NCBI RefSeq assembly: GCF_001653715.1
Contig: NZ_LWHQ01000043.1
Location: 1 to 64,000 of the forward strand
Reading direction: 5' to 3'
DNA from: Methylobacterium platani
Lineage (GTDB): Bacteria; Pseudomonadota; Alphaproteobacteria; Rhizobiales; Beijerinckiaceae
DNA length: 64,000 nt
A program made the position numbers and the translations under genes. Below the pieces are notes generated by a model. It saw only the letters and a list, made by a program, of their open reading frames with translations, did no database searches and had not been told where the DNA came from. The number at the start of each line of letters is the position of its first letter. Positions within the stretch are counted from its first letter, which is position 1. Positions 54,823-63,650 of this stretch are shown piece by piece.

Positions 54823-55215
54823 ATGTACAAGGCCGAGACCCACGGCATCAGCGTGTCCGTGCAGCCGCGCTTCGTCGAGGAGGAATCCTCTCCCGACAGC
54901 GGACGCTACTTCTTCGCCTATACGGTGGAGATCACCAACAACGGCAGCGAGCAGGTCCAGCTGCGCTCCCGCCACTGGCGCATCGTCGACGGTCGCGGCG
55001 AGATGCAGGAGGTGCGCGGCGCCGGCGTGGTCGGCAAGCAGCCGGTGCTCGGGCCCGGCGAGTCGTTCAGCTACACCAGCGGCTGCCCCCTCACGACGCC
55101 GGACGGCACGATGGAGGGCACCTACACCATGGCGACCCCGGACGGCCGCAGCTTCGAGGCGGCGATCCCCGCCTTCTCGCTCGATTCGCCGCATGTCCGC
55201 CGGGTGATGCACTAA
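54823..55215 (+). CDS. apaG: ApaG (Co2+/Mg2+ efflux-related) protein
   Basis: The 130-residue protein is a complete ApaG: VSVQPRFVEEESSPDSGRYF, the core HWRIVDGRGEMQEVRGAGVVG, and the end YTMATPDGRSFEAAIPAFSL. ApaG is a small beta-sandwich protein linked to divalent-cation handling, with unclear biochemistry. GGAGG lies 7 bases upstream of the ATG at 54823. It lies upstream of argE in the same direction. Confidence 0.93.
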   Translation: MYKAETHGISVSVQPRFVEEESSPDSGRYFFAYTVEITNNGSEQVQLRSRHWRIVDGRGEMQEVRGAGVVGKQPVLGPGESFSYTSGCPLTTPDGTMEGTYTMATPDGRSFEAAIPAFSLDSPHVRRVMH

Positions 55216-55323
55216 CACACCCGTGCTCCGGCATCTGGGGCCGGTTGCGCCGGTGCGGCTGTCGAGAATCGGAGGCTTGGGCTAAGAGCGGGACCTCCCT
55301 CCCGCGCGAGACAGCCCGCCCCG

Positions 55324-56508
55324 ATGACCCAGACCGGCCCCCGCCTGACCCCGCTCGAACTCCTCGCCCGGCTGGTCTCCTTCGACACCGAGAGCCAGAA
55401 GTCGAACCTGCCGCTGATCCGCTGGGTGGCGGAGTATCTCGACGCCTGGGGCGTTCCCTACGTGATCGCCCCCAACGAGGCCGGCGACAAGGCGGCGCTG
55501 TTCGCGACCATCGGGCCGATGCGGGACGGCGGCGTGGTGCTGTCGGGCCATACCGACGTGGTACCGGTGGCCGGCCAGAGCTGGACCAGCGACCCCTACA
55601 CCCTGCGCATCGCCGACGGCCGGGCCTATGGCCGCGGCGCCGTCGACATGAAGGGCTTCGACGCGCTCTGCCTCGCGCTCGTGCCGGAGATGCTGGCGGC
55701 CGACCTCAAGACGCCGATCCACATCCTGCTCTCCTACGACGAGGAGCTGACCTGCCTCGGCGTCGCCGACGTGATCGCCCGTTTCGGCCAGGACCTGCCG
55801 CGGCCGGGCGCGGTGATCGTGGGCGAGCCGACCGACCTCGAGGTCGCCGACGCCCACAAGAGCATCTACACCTACCGCACCACCGTCCACGGCCACGAGG
55901 CGCATTCCTCGAAGCCGGCGCTGGGCGCCAACGCCGTGATGGCGGCGGCCGAGCTGGTGGCGGGCCTCAACCGCATCGCCGACCAGATGGCGACGCGGGG
56001 CGATGCCGGCGGCCGCTTCGATCCGGGCTACACCACCGTCCATGTCGGGGTGATCGGCGGCGGCACCGCCCGCAACATCCTGCCGAAGGTCTGCGAGTTC
56101 CAGTGGGAGTTCCGCGGCCTGCCGGACCTGCCCCGCGACGAGATCCCGGCGCTGTTCGCGACGGACGTCGAGCGCGTGACCCGCGAGCGCCTCAACCGCT
56201 TCGGCGCCTACGGCCATATCGAGACCGAGGAGGACGCCGCGGTGCCGGGCCTCGCGCCCGAGCCGGGCTCCCCGGCCGAGCGCCTGGCCCTGCGACTGGC
56301 CGGCCGCAACCACACCATCACGGTGCCCTACGCCACCGAAGCCGGCCGCTTCCAGCTCGCCGGCCTGCCGACGGTCGTCTGCGGCCCGGGCTCGATCGAC
56401 CAGGCGCACCAGCCCGACGAGTACATCACGCTCGCGGCGCTGGAGGCGGGGGAAGCGTTCCTGCGCCAGCTGGTGCGGGATTGCGCGGCGGGATGGAGCC
56501 CGGTGTGA
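55324..56508 (+). CDS. argE: acetylornithine deacetylase
   Basis: The 394-residue M20 metallohydrolase converts N-acetylornithine to ornithine. Metal and catalytic residues are seen in VLSGHTDVVPV, YGRGAVDMKGF, YDEELTCLGV and VGEPTDLE, with the dimerisation domain between. argF and argD are 3-5 kb away on the other strand, so this region is enriched in arginine genes. ATG 55324 is the natural start. Confidence 0.92.
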   Translation: MTQTGPRLTPLELLARLVSFDTESQKSNLPLIRWVAEYLDAWGVPYVIAPNEAGDKAALFATIGPMRDGGVVLSGHTDVVPVAGQSWTSDPYTLRIADGRAYGRGAVDMKGFDALCLALVPEMLAADLKTPIHILLSYDEELTCLGVADVIARFGQDLPRPGAVIVGEPTDLEVADAHKSIYTYRTTVHGHEAHSSKPALGANAVMAAAELVAGLNRIADQMATRGDAGGRFDPGYTTVHVGVIGGGTARNILPKVCEFQWEFRGLPDLPRDEIPALFATDVERVTRERLNRFGAYGHIETEEDAAVPGLAPEPGSPAERLALRLAGRNHTITVPYATEAGRFQLAGLPTVVCGPGSIDQAHQPDEYITLAALEAGEAFLRQLVRDCAAGWSPV

Positions 56509-56619
56509 GGGCGACCGACCGGGGTTCGCGACGGGCTTCGGATCAAGACCCGATCGCGCGGAGGCGGATCGCCCCGGGGCAAAGCTCTGATCGCGGTGCT
56601 GGCGACGCGCCGGCCTGAG

Positions 56620-56752
56620 AGCCTGTTTGACTTTCGGGTTCAGTCGATTTGGCGCACGTACCAACAACACCCTGTGTCATCCCGGGGCTCGCCGAAGGCA
56701 AGAACCCGGGATCTGCAGCCGCTGGCGTTGGAAGATCGGGTCGAACAGGCTC
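56620..56752. repeat. composite palindromic element with terminal inverted repeats
   Basis: GAGCCTGTTTGAC (56620-56632) and GTCGAACAGGCTC (56740-56752) match in 12 of 13 positions as inverted repeats, enclosing the ATCCCGGG...CCCGGGAT unit. A related left end, GAGAGCCTGTCTGG, lies at about 48624-48637. Confidence 0.7.
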
Positions 56753-56756
56753 CAGG

Positions 56757-56813
56757 ATTCACACGGAGGCGTGTTACCCCCGATCCATGACCTCCCTCCC
56801 ACACGGGAGGGAG
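56757..56813. repeat. half copy of the palindromic intergenic element
   Basis: CACACGGAGGCGTGTTACCCCC and the end hairpin CCTCCCTCCC-ACAC-GGGAGGGAGG match the right half of 8956-9118 with compensating changes in both stem arms. Confidence 0.7.
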
Positions 56814-56853
56814 GACGAACTCCGCTTCCGAAAACTCCGAGATTCCACAAAAC

Positions 56854-57504
56854 TCACGGCCGCCGCGCCAGCGCCAGTCCCAGGCCGGCCCCGAGCAGCA
56901 GCCCTCCCGTGACCCGGTTGCGCCAGCGCCCGCGCGCCAGCACGGCCCGCGCCCGGCCCGCCGCCAGCGCCCAGACGGTATCGAAGACGATCGCCAGCAC
57001 CAGGAAGGTCCCGGCCAGGAGCGCGAACTGCCCGAGGGGCGCGGCGTCGCGGCTGACGAACTGGGGCAGGAAGGCGCCGAAGAACAAAAGCGTCTTCGGG
57101 TTGGTCAGCGCCACGAGGAAGCCGCGCAGCGCGATCGCCCGCGCGGCGCGCGGCTCCGGCGCGGTCGTCGCCAGATCGATCGCGGGCGCGCGCCAGGCCT
57201 TGATCCCGAGCCAGAGCAGATAGGCGACGCCGAGCCAGCGCAGCACCTCGAACCACGTCGCCATGATGCTCAGCATCGCCGACAGGCCGGCGACCGTGAG
57301 GGCGAGCTGAACGGTGAGCGCCACGCTGGTCCCCGCCACCGTGACGAGCCCGTAGCGGCCGCCATGGGCCACGCTGTTGGCGACGATCAGGGCGACGTTC
57401 GGCCCCGGGATCAGGATCAGGACGATCGTGGCGGCGACGAAGCCGAGATAGAGGTCGAGGGGCAAGGCGGGTGTCCGGCGGTGAACCGGACGGCAGCGTG
57501 CCAC
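56854..57504 (-). CDS. LysE/RhtB-family exporter
   Basis: The membrane protein (216 residues from the ATG at 57504) has the family start LDLYLGFVAATIVLILIPGPN and VALTNPKTLLFFGAFLPQF. It is a second LysE-type exporter, unlike the one at 217. A TTG at 57465 would give 203 residues beginning LPLDLYLG, closer to family length; neither start has a good ribosome site. Substrate unknown. Confidence 0.83.
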   Translation of the reverse strand: MARCRPVHRRTPALPLDLYLGFVAATIVLILIPGPNVALIVANSVAHGGRYGLVTVAGTSVALTVQLALTVAGLSAMLSIMATWFEVLRWLGVAYLLWLGIKAWRAPAIDLATTAPEPRAARAIALRGFLVALTNPKTLLFFGAFLPQFVSRDAAPLGQFALLAGTFLVLAIVFDTVWALAAGRARAVLARGRWRNRVTGGLLLGAGLGLALARRP

Positions 57505-57535
57505 GCACGCCGCCGTCCCGCCAGAGCGGATCTCC

Positions 57536-58090
57536 CTACTTCTGGGCCGGCTGGGTCGTGGTGGTGCCGGTGGCCGCCGGCACGTCGGTCTTACCGGTAT
57601 CGCTCGTCTTGGCAGCGTCGCTCGTCTTGGCGGCGTCGGCCTTCGGGGGCTGCTGGCCGAGATAGACGTATTCCGGCGCGGCGCGGAGCTGGTCCTTGTC
57701 GGTGTTGATCACCGCCTTCAAGGTCTTGTCGTCGACCCGGGTGACCTGCAGCGCCTCCCTGGCGACCGAGACGTACTTGGTGCCGAGGCCGAGGAAGCCG
57801 CCGACGCCGACGACGTAGGACTTCACGGCGAGATCCGGCCCGAGCACGATGTCGGCCACCGAGCCGATGGTCTCGTTGGCGCCGTTCACGATGCTCTGGC
57901 CGATCATCTTCGAGGCCATGAGGTCGCTCGGCTCCTGCGCCACGAAGGTCGGCCGCAGGTCGTTGGCGAGCGTCGCGGGCGTGCCGGGCACGGGCGTGGG
58001 ACCGCTCTTGGGGCCGCTCGCATCCTGCGCCGCTGCGGCGCTGACGCCGGCGACGAGGAGGAACGCGGCGGCGAGGAGGGGGCGGGACAT
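57536..58090 (-). CDS. exported PRC-barrel protein
   Basis: The 184-residue protein has a signal peptide (ending SAAAAQ) and a PRC-barrel domain at about 55-135 (MIGQSIVNGANETIGSVADI, VVGVGGFLGLGTKYVSVAR). A Thr/Lys/Asp-rich tail follows with a repeated DAAKTSD. PRC-barrel proteins of this type bind nucleic acid or other proteins; the periplasmic role is unknown. GGAG precedes the ATG at 58090. Confidence 0.82.
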   Translation of the reverse strand: MSRPLLAAAFLLVAGVSAAAAQDASGPKSGPTPVPGTPATLANDLRPTFVAQEPSDLMASKMIGQSIVNGANETIGSVADIVLGPDLAVKSYVVGVGGFLGLGTKYVSVAREALQVTRVDDKTLKAVINTDKDQLRAAPEYVYLGQQPPKADAAKTSDAAKTSDTGKTDVPAATGTTTTQPAQK

Positions 58091-58208
58091 CGACGGCTCC
58101 GGCATCAGGCGCCCGACACGCTCGGGCGCTTGATGAGTCGGTTGCGATGCGAAAAGTTCCGTCGCGCCCGTCCTTTTCCCGGCGTCGGGCCGGGGGCCCG
58201 CCGGAGGG

Positions 58209-59228
58209 TCAGCCCCCGGCGCCGCCGACGATCTCGGCCTCCACTTCGGACGGATCGAGGTCGTAGTGGCGCGAGCAGAACTCGCAGGTGATGCCGATGC
58301 GGCCGTCGTCGCCGACGATCTCGCGCCGCTCCTCCGCGGAGAAGTTGCGGATCATGCCCATCACCCGCTCGCGCGAGCAGCGGCAGGCCTCGTGGACGCC
58401 TTGCGCCTCGTACACCCGCACGCCGCGCTCGTGGAACAGGCGGTAGAGCAGACGCTCGCTCGACACGGTCGGGTCGACGAGTTCGTGGTCCTCGATCGTC
58501 GCGACCAGGGACTTGGCCTCGACCCAGGCATCGTCCTCCCGCGTCGCGCTGTCGTCGAGGAGGGCGTGGCCCTCGGGCAGGTCGCCGGGCGGCAGGTCGG
58601 CGAGACGGGCGCGCTCGGGCGAGTGCGGCAGGAACTGCATCAGCAGGCCGCCCGCGCGCCAGGACTGGCTCCCGGCCTCGCCCCCGCCCTCGACCTTCTC
58701 GGCGACGGCCAGGCGCACCCGGGTCGGGATCTGCTCCGACTGGCGGAAATACTGGTGCGCCGCCTCCTCGAAGCCCTGGCCCTCGAGCGCGACGACGCCC
58801 TGGTAGCGGCTCTGGGCCGAGCCCTGGTCGATCGTCATCGCGAGGTGGCCGTGCCCGAGGAGCCCGGCGGTGCCGGCCCGCGGACCGGCCTCGGCGACGC
58901 GGCCGGCATCGAAGCGGGCGGTGGCCCGCACCCGGTCGGGCGCCTCGAAGTCGACCACCACCATGTCGACCGGTCCGTCGGACTTGGTCTGGAGCTGGAA
59001 CCGGCCCTCGAACTTGAGCGAGGAGCCGAGCAGCACCGTCAGCGCCGCGGCCTCGCCGAGGAGCCGCGCCACCGTGTCGGGGTAGCCGTGCCGGCGCAGG
59101 ATCGTGTCGACGGAGGGGCCGAGACGCACGACGCGGCCGCGCACGTCGAGGGGCTCGACCGCGAAGGGCAGGATCGCGTCGTCACGGCCCTCGGCGGCCG
59201 GGCTCTGGGGGGAAGAAGTGTCGGACAT
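58209..59228 (-). CDS. hslO: Hsp33 redox-regulated chaperone
   Basis: The 339-residue cytoplasmic holdase is turned on by oxidation. The N-terminal core contains ALTVLLGSSLKFEGRFQLQT and GHLAMTIDQG, and the C-terminal redox switch has four cysteines in EACRCSRERVMGM and ITCEFCSRHY. It lies downstream of argF in a conserved alphaproteobacterial order and may share its transcript, though 218 bases separate them. Confidence 0.93.
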   Translation of the reverse strand: MSDTSSPQSPAAEGRDDAILPFAVEPLDVRGRVVRLGPSVDTILRRHGYPDTVARLLGEAAALTVLLGSSLKFEGRFQLQTKSDGPVDMVVVDFEAPDRVRATARFDAGRVAEAGPRAGTAGLLGHGHLAMTIDQGSAQSRYQGVVALEGQGFEEAAHQYFRQSEQIPTRVRLAVAEKVEGGGEAGSQSWRAGGLLMQFLPHSPERARLADLPPGDLPEGHALLDDSATREDDAWVEAKSLVATIEDHELVDPTVSSERLLYRLFHERGVRVYEAQGVHEACRCSRERVMGMIRNFSAEERREIVGDDGRIGITCEFCSRHYDLDPSEVEAEIVGGAGG

Positions 59229-59446
59229 GCTCTCACCGCCGCCGGCAAGGCTGAAGGCCGGCTCTCGCGCACGATCAGGAAGGTCTCCCGGCGAGGGGCC
59301 TTCCGCGCGAGCCGCAACGCTGAGGCCTCGCGGGACGCGGGCAGGCGGAGCGGGGAGCGGGAGACGCCGCGGCGAGAGACCGGCGTATCCCGCTATATGG
59401 AGGTCCGGGCGATGTTTTCGAAGGGGTTATCGCCCGGAGGAGATCG

Positions 59447-60394
59447 TCAGAGGACGGCGCCGAGGCACCAGGCCAGGATGCCCTTCTGGGCGTGGAGCCG
59501 GTTCTCGGCCTCGTCGAACACCACCGATTGCGGCCCGTCGATCACCTCGGCGGTGACCTCCTCGCCACGATGGGCCGGCAGGCAGTGCATGAACACCGCA
59601 TCCTTGGCCGCCGCCGCCATCAGCCGGCCGTTGACCTGGTAGGGCATCAGCAGGTTGTGGCGGTGCGCCTCGTCCTCGTCGCCCATCGAGACCCAGCAAT
59701 CGGTCACGACCGCGTCGGCCCCCGCCACCGCCTCGAACGGGTCGGCGGTGATGGCGAGCTCCGCGCCCTCGGCCTTGGCGCGGGCGATCAGGCTCTCCGG
59801 CACCGGCATCTCGGGCGGGCAGGCGACGGCGAGCTTGAAGTCGAACCGCGCCGCGGCATGGGCCCAGGAGGCCAGCACGTTGTTGGCGTCCCCCGACCAG
59901 GCGACGGTGCGGCCCTTGATCGGGCCGCGATGCTCCTCGAAGGTCAGCACGTCGGCCATGATCTGGCACGGGTGCGACTCCTTCGTCAGGCCGTTGATGA
60001 CCGGCACCGTGGCGTATTCCGCCAGTTCCAGCATCATGCCGTGGTCGAGGATGCGGATCATGATCGCGTCGACGTAGCGCGACAGGACCCGGGCGGTGTC
60101 GGCGACGGTCTCGCCGCGGCCGAGCTGCATCTCCCGGCCGGTGAGCATCAGGGTCTCGCCGCCCAGCTCCCGCATCGCCACGTCGAACGAGACGCGGGTG
60201 CGGGTCGAGGGCTTGTCGAACACCATCGCCAGGAACTTGCCGGCGAGCGGGCGCTCGGCCGGCGGCTCGCCCTTGCGGCGGCGCCGCTTCAGCTCGGCGC
60301 AGGCATCGAGGACCGTGCGCAGCTCGGTCTTCGAGAAGTCGGTCAGGTCGAGGAAATGCCGGGGGGCCGGCGCGATCTTCACGGGCGCATTCAT
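59447..60394 (-). CDS. argF: ornithine carbamoyltransferase
   Basis: The 315-residue enzyme makes citrulline. The carbamoyl-phosphate motif is FDKPSTRTRVSF, the region SHPCQIMADVLT is intact, and the ornithine motif is FMHCLPAHRGEE. The ATG at 60394 overlaps the argD stop by one base, so the two are coupled. Confidence 0.94.
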   Translation of the reverse strand: MNAPVKIAPAPRHFLDLTDFSKTELRTVLDACAELKRRRRKGEPPAERPLAGKFLAMVFDKPSTRTRVSFDVAMRELGGETLMLTGREMQLGRGETVADTARVLSRYVDAIMIRILDHGMMLELAEYATVPVINGLTKESHPCQIMADVLTFEEHRGPIKGRTVAWSGDANNVLASWAHAAARFDFKLAVACPPEMPVPESLIARAKAEGAELAITADPFEAVAGADAVVTDCWVSMGDEDEAHRHNLLMPYQVNGRLMAAAAKDAVFMHCLPAHRGEEVTAEVIDGPQSVVFDEAENRLHAQKGILAWCLGAVL

Positions 60395-61587
60395 CACTCG
60401 GCGGCCCTCCGGCCCCTCGTTTCCATGGCGGCGCAGGCCGCCTCCAGCTTGTCGAGCGCCGCGGCCACCTCGTCCTCGCCGATGGTCAGCGGGGGCAGGA
60501 GGCGCACGACGTTGTCGCCGGCCGGGATCACCAGGAGGTGCTCGTCCCGGGCGGCGGCGGCGAAATCGGTGTTGGTGACGACGAGGCGCAGGCCCGTCAT
60601 CAGGCCCTCCCCGCGCAATTCGTCGATCACGTCGGGGTGGCGGTCCTTGAGCGCGGCGAGGCGCTGCTTCAGGAGCAGGCCGGTCTGCCGGACGTGGTCG
60701 AGGAAGCCGGGCGCCAGGACGATGTCGAGCACGGCGTTGCCGACCGCCATGGCGAGCGGGTTGCCGCCGAAGGTGGTGCCGTGGGTGCCCACCGTCATGC
60801 CGCGGGCGGCCTCGCTCGTCGCCAGGCAGGCGCCCATCGGGAAGCCGCCGCCGATCCCCTTGGCCGAGGACAGGATGTCCGGCGTCACGCCCGACCATTC
60901 GTGGGCGAAGAGCCTGCCGGTGCGGCCGATGCCGGTCTGGACCTCGTCCATGATCAGCATGAGGCCGTGCTCGTCGCACAAGCCGCGCAGGGTGCGCAGC
61001 CACTCGTGCGGCACCACCCGCAGGCCGCCCTCGCCCTGGATCGGCTCGATCATCAGGGCGGCGGTCTCGGGGGTGATCGCCGCCTTCAGGGCCTCCAGGT
61101 CGCCGAAGGGCACCTGGTCGAAGCCGTCGACCTTCGGGCCGAAGCCCTCGATGTACTTCTGCTGGCCGCCGGCCGCGATCGTGGCGAGCGTCCGGCCGTG
61201 GAAGGCACCCTCGAAGGTGACGATCCGGTACCGCTCCGGATGGCCGCCGGCGGCGTGGTACTTGCGCGCCATCTTGATGCAGGCCTCGTTGGCCTCGGCA
61301 CCGGAATTGGCGAAGAACACCACGTCGGCGAAGCTCGCCTCGGTCAGCCGCTGGGCCAGCCGCTCGGCCTCCGGCACCTCGAACAGGTTCGAGACGTGCC
61401 AGACCTTCTGGGCCTGCTCGGTCAGCGCGGCGACGAGGTGCGGGTGGCCGTGGCCGACCGAGTTGACCGCGATGCCGGCGCCGAAATCGAGGTATCGCGA
61501 GCCGTCTCGGGCAACGAGCCAGGCGCCCTCACCGCGCTCGAAGGACACCTTGGCCCGGGCGTAGGTCGGCAGCAGCGAGGAGGTCAC
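60394..61587 (-). CDS. argD: acetylornithine aminotransferase
   Basis: The 397-residue PLP enzyme converts N-acetylglutamate semialdehyde to N-acetylornithine and can also act on succinyl-diaminopimelate. Motifs are NSGAEANEACIKMARKY, LIMDEVQTGIGRTG and the PLP lysine in SSAKGIGGGFP. The start is GTG at 61587 after GGAG. Its promoter and 5' hairpin lie at 61628-61691. Confidence 0.93.
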   Translation of the reverse strand: MTSSLLPTYARAKVSFERGEGAWLVARDGSRYLDFGAGIAVNSVGHGHPHLVAALTEQAQKVWHVSNLFEVPEAERLAQRLTEASFADVVFFANSGAEANEACIKMARKYHAAGGHPERYRIVTFEGAFHGRTLATIAAGGQQKYIEGFGPKVDGFDQVPFGDLEALKAAITPETAALMIEPIQGEGGLRVVPHEWLRTLRGLCDEHGLMLIMDEVQTGIGRTGRLFAHEWSGVTPDILSSAKGIGGGFPMGACLATSEAARGMTVGTHGTTFGGNPLAMAVGNAVLDIVLAPGFLDHVRQTGLLLKQRLAALKDRHPDVIDELRGEGLMTGLRLVVTNTDFAAAARDEHLLVIPAGDNVVRLLPPLTIGEDEVAAALDKLEAACAAMETRGRRAAE

Positions 61588-61627
61588 GATCTCGTCTCCG
61601 TCGCGGTCGAGTGAGTCGGTCGACCGG

Positions 61628-61657
61628 AAAACAAAGCGCCGCCTCGAAGGGCGGCGC
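61628..61657 (-). promoter_or_regulatory. hairpin plus T-run at the 5' end of the argDF mRNA
   Basis: On the minus strand GCGCCGCC and GGCGGCGC pair perfectly over 8 bp, followed by TTTGTTTT. It begins at the predicted transcription start, so it is either an early terminator or a stabilising 5' hairpin. Confidence 0.6.
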
Positions 61658-61663
61658 GCGCGG

Positions 61664-61691
61664 ATACTATGGAACGAGCGCGCGCTGTCAA
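61664..61691 (-). promoter_or_regulatory. argDF promoter
   Basis: On the minus strand TTGACA (61691-61686) and TAGTAT (61669-61664) are spaced by 16 bases, close to the sigma70 consensus. The start site would fall near 61657. Confidence 0.75.
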
Positions 61692-61888
61692 CGCCGTCGC
61701 ACGAAGACGACGGCGAGATAGCCGCGTGAACTGCCCTCCCCCGGGGTTGCGGCCGCATTGCCTTCGAGGCACAGACCCCGTGCGGCCGGGGCCCGGCCGC
61801 GCCGCGGCGGGGGCGCCGCGGGACGACGGACCGGCCCTCGCTCCGGCGGGCGTCCTGCCCCGGACGGGCCTGGTGGGAGACCAGACAG

Positions 61889-62362
61889 ATGAGCGCGACC
61901 CTCGACCGCCTGAAGGAGCTCGGCCTCACCCTGCCGCCGGCCGCGGCACCGGTGGCGAACTATCTCGGCTTCCAGCGCAGCGGCAACCTGGTGGTGATCT
62001 CCGGCCAGCTGCCCTTCGGGGCGAACGGCCAGATCGATCCGGCCCACAAGGGCAAGGTCGGCGCCCAGGTCTCGCCGGAGGCGGCGGCGGAGGCCGCGCG
62101 GCACTGCGCACTCAACGTGCTGGCGCAGCTGCGGGCGGCGGCCGGCAACCTCGACGACGCGGTGGTGTCCTGTCTGCGGCTCGGCGGCTTCATCAACGCG
62201 GCGCCGGGCTTCTCGGCGGTGGCGGGCGTGATGAACGGCGCCTCCGACCTGATGGTGCAGGTCCTGGGCGAGCGCGGCCGCCACGCCCGCTCGACCATCG
62301 GCGTCGCCGAGCTCCCCCTCGACGCGGTGGTCGAGGTCGAGGGCATGTTCGAGGTCCGCTGA
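61889..62362 (+). CDS. RidA-family (YjgF-like) protein
   Basis: The 157-residue protein has the family features ISGQLPFGANGQ, NVLAQLRAAAGNLDDAVVSCLRLGGFINAAPGF and RSTIGVAELPLDAVVEVEGMFEV. RidA hydrolyses reactive enamines and imines made by PLP enzymes; its place opposite argD is suggestive. The usual catalytic Arg is present in RSTIGV. Confidence 0.88.
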   Translation: MSATLDRLKELGLTLPPAAAPVANYLGFQRSGNLVVISGQLPFGANGQIDPAHKGKVGAQVSPEAAAEAARHCALNVLAQLRAAAGNLDDAVVSCLRLGGFINAAPGFSAVAGVMNGASDLMVQVLGERGRHARSTIGVAELPLDAVVEVEGMFEVR

Positions 62363-62460
62363 GGCCTGAGCACCGGCCGTCCGGCCTTCCCCACCCGCGG
62401 CCCCTTCCCGAGGCGGCGGGTGGGCTCGACCTCGAGACTCGATCAGACAGGCTCCGACCC

Positions 62461-63216
62461 ATGCCCGACCGCTCCGCCCCCGACTGGCTGACCGCCCGTC
62501 CGATCGCCCATCGCGGCCTGCACGACCGCCATGCCGGCATCCCCGAGAACACGCTCGCGGCGGCGGAGGCCGCGATCGCCGGAGGCTACGCGATCGAGTG
62601 CGACGTCCAGCTCAGCCGGGACGGCGAGGCGATGGTGTTCCACGATGCCGGCCTCGGCCGGCTCACCGGGGCGGACGGCCTGGTGCGCGAGCGCGACGCG
62701 GCCGATCTCAAGGCCCTGACGGTGCTCGGCAGCGGCGAGCCCGTCCCGACGCTGCCGGACTTCCTGAGGCGGATCGCCGGGCGCACGCCCCTGATCGTCG
62801 AGGTGAAGACCCGCCACGACGGCGACCTGGCCCTGGCCCGCCGCACCGCCGAGATCGTCGCGGCCTATGACGGCCCGGTGGCGGTGAAGTCGTTCGATCC
62901 GGCGATCGTCGGGGCGCTGGCCGGCCTCGTCCCGGCGATCCCGCGCGGCATCGTCGCCGAGAGCCGCCACGACGATCCGGCCTACGCCTCCCTCACCGAG
63001 GCGGAGCGGCACGGGCTCGGCCAGCTCCTGCATCTCGCCGACAGCCGCCCGGACTTCCTGTCCTGGCGCGTCGACGACCTGCCGAACGCCGCCACCCATC
63101 TCTGCCGCCTGCTCGGCCGCATGCCTGTGATGACCTGGACCGTCCGCACCGAGGCCCAGGTGAGGCTGGCGCGGGCCCATGCCGACCAGATGGTGTTCGA
63201 GGGCTTCCGGCCCTGA
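62461..63216 (+). CDS. glycerophosphodiester phosphodiesterase
   Basis: The 251-residue TIM-barrel enzyme has IAHRGLHDRHAGIPENTLAA, the metal ligands CDVQLSRDGEAMVFHD and EVKTRHDG. It cleaves glycerophosphodiesters to glycerol-3-phosphate. No signal peptide is visible, so it is probably cytoplasmic. It follows RidA in the same direction with a 98-base gap. Confidence 0.9.
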   Translation: MPDRSAPDWLTARPIAHRGLHDRHAGIPENTLAAAEAAIAGGYAIECDVQLSRDGEAMVFHDAGLGRLTGADGLVRERDAADLKALTVLGSGEPVPTLPDFLRRIAGRTPLIVEVKTRHDGDLALARRTAEIVAAYDGPVAVKSFDPAIVGALAGLVPAIPRGIVAESRHDDPAYASLTEAERHGLGQLLHLADSRPDFLSWRVDDLPNAATHLCRLLGRMPVMTWTVRTEAQVRLARAHADQMVFEGFRP

Positions 63217-63243
63217 CGGAGGGCGGGCCGGTCGCGGCCCGCC

Positions 63244-63516
63244 CTATCCCGCCTCGCCCGGCGTCCGCGCCCGCAGCGCCAGGGCGTGCAAGCCGCGCCC
63301 GAAGGCGTCGTCGAGGAGCGCATTCACCATGCGGTGGCGCTCGACCCGGCTCTTTCCCTCGAAGGCCGCCGATACCACGTCGAGACGGAAGTGAGTTTCC
63401 CCGCCCTCCCGCCAGCCGGAATGGCCGGCATGCTGGTGTGATTCGTCGACGACGCTGAGCGCCGCCGGCGCCAGCCGCTCGTCAAGCGTCGCCCTGATCC
63501 ACTCGCCCAGGCTCAT
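63244..63516 (-). CDS. bolA: BolA-family protein
   Basis: The 90-residue protein has SHQHAGHSGWREGGETHFRLDVVS and SRVERHRMVNALLDD, the family core with the conserved His. BolA works with monothiol glutaredoxins in Fe-S handling. It is divergent from the J-domain gene with 134 bases between starts. Confidence 0.9.
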   Translation of the reverse strand: MSLGEWIRATLDERLAPAALSVVDESHQHAGHSGWREGGETHFRLDVVSAAFEGKSRVERHRMVNALLDDAFGRGLHALALRARTPGEAG

Positions 63517-63650
63517 CGCGCACCCGTCCTTAACCTGCTTCGGCGTGACTGGCCGGAGCGGGCATGCCCCGTCAAGCCGTCCGGTTCCGCCTGCGGCATC
63601 AGGCCCGGAGCCCTTGTGCCCGCCCTCCCGCCCCGCATAATCGCCTCGTC

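Larger units (their letters stand above)
56509..56853. other. 345-base gap made mostly of repeats
   Basis: It holds a composite element flanked by 13-bp inverted repeats (56620-56752), the CATCCCGGG-type core (56679-56712) and a half copy of the CCCTCTCCC element (56757-56813). I see no gene. Confidence 0.6.
61588..61888. other. 301-base divergent region between argD and RidA
   Basis: It holds the argD promoter, a 5'-end hairpin, and GC-rich runs of no clear role further right. The right-hand part leads into the RidA gene with GGGAGA as the ribosome site. Confidence 0.5.
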
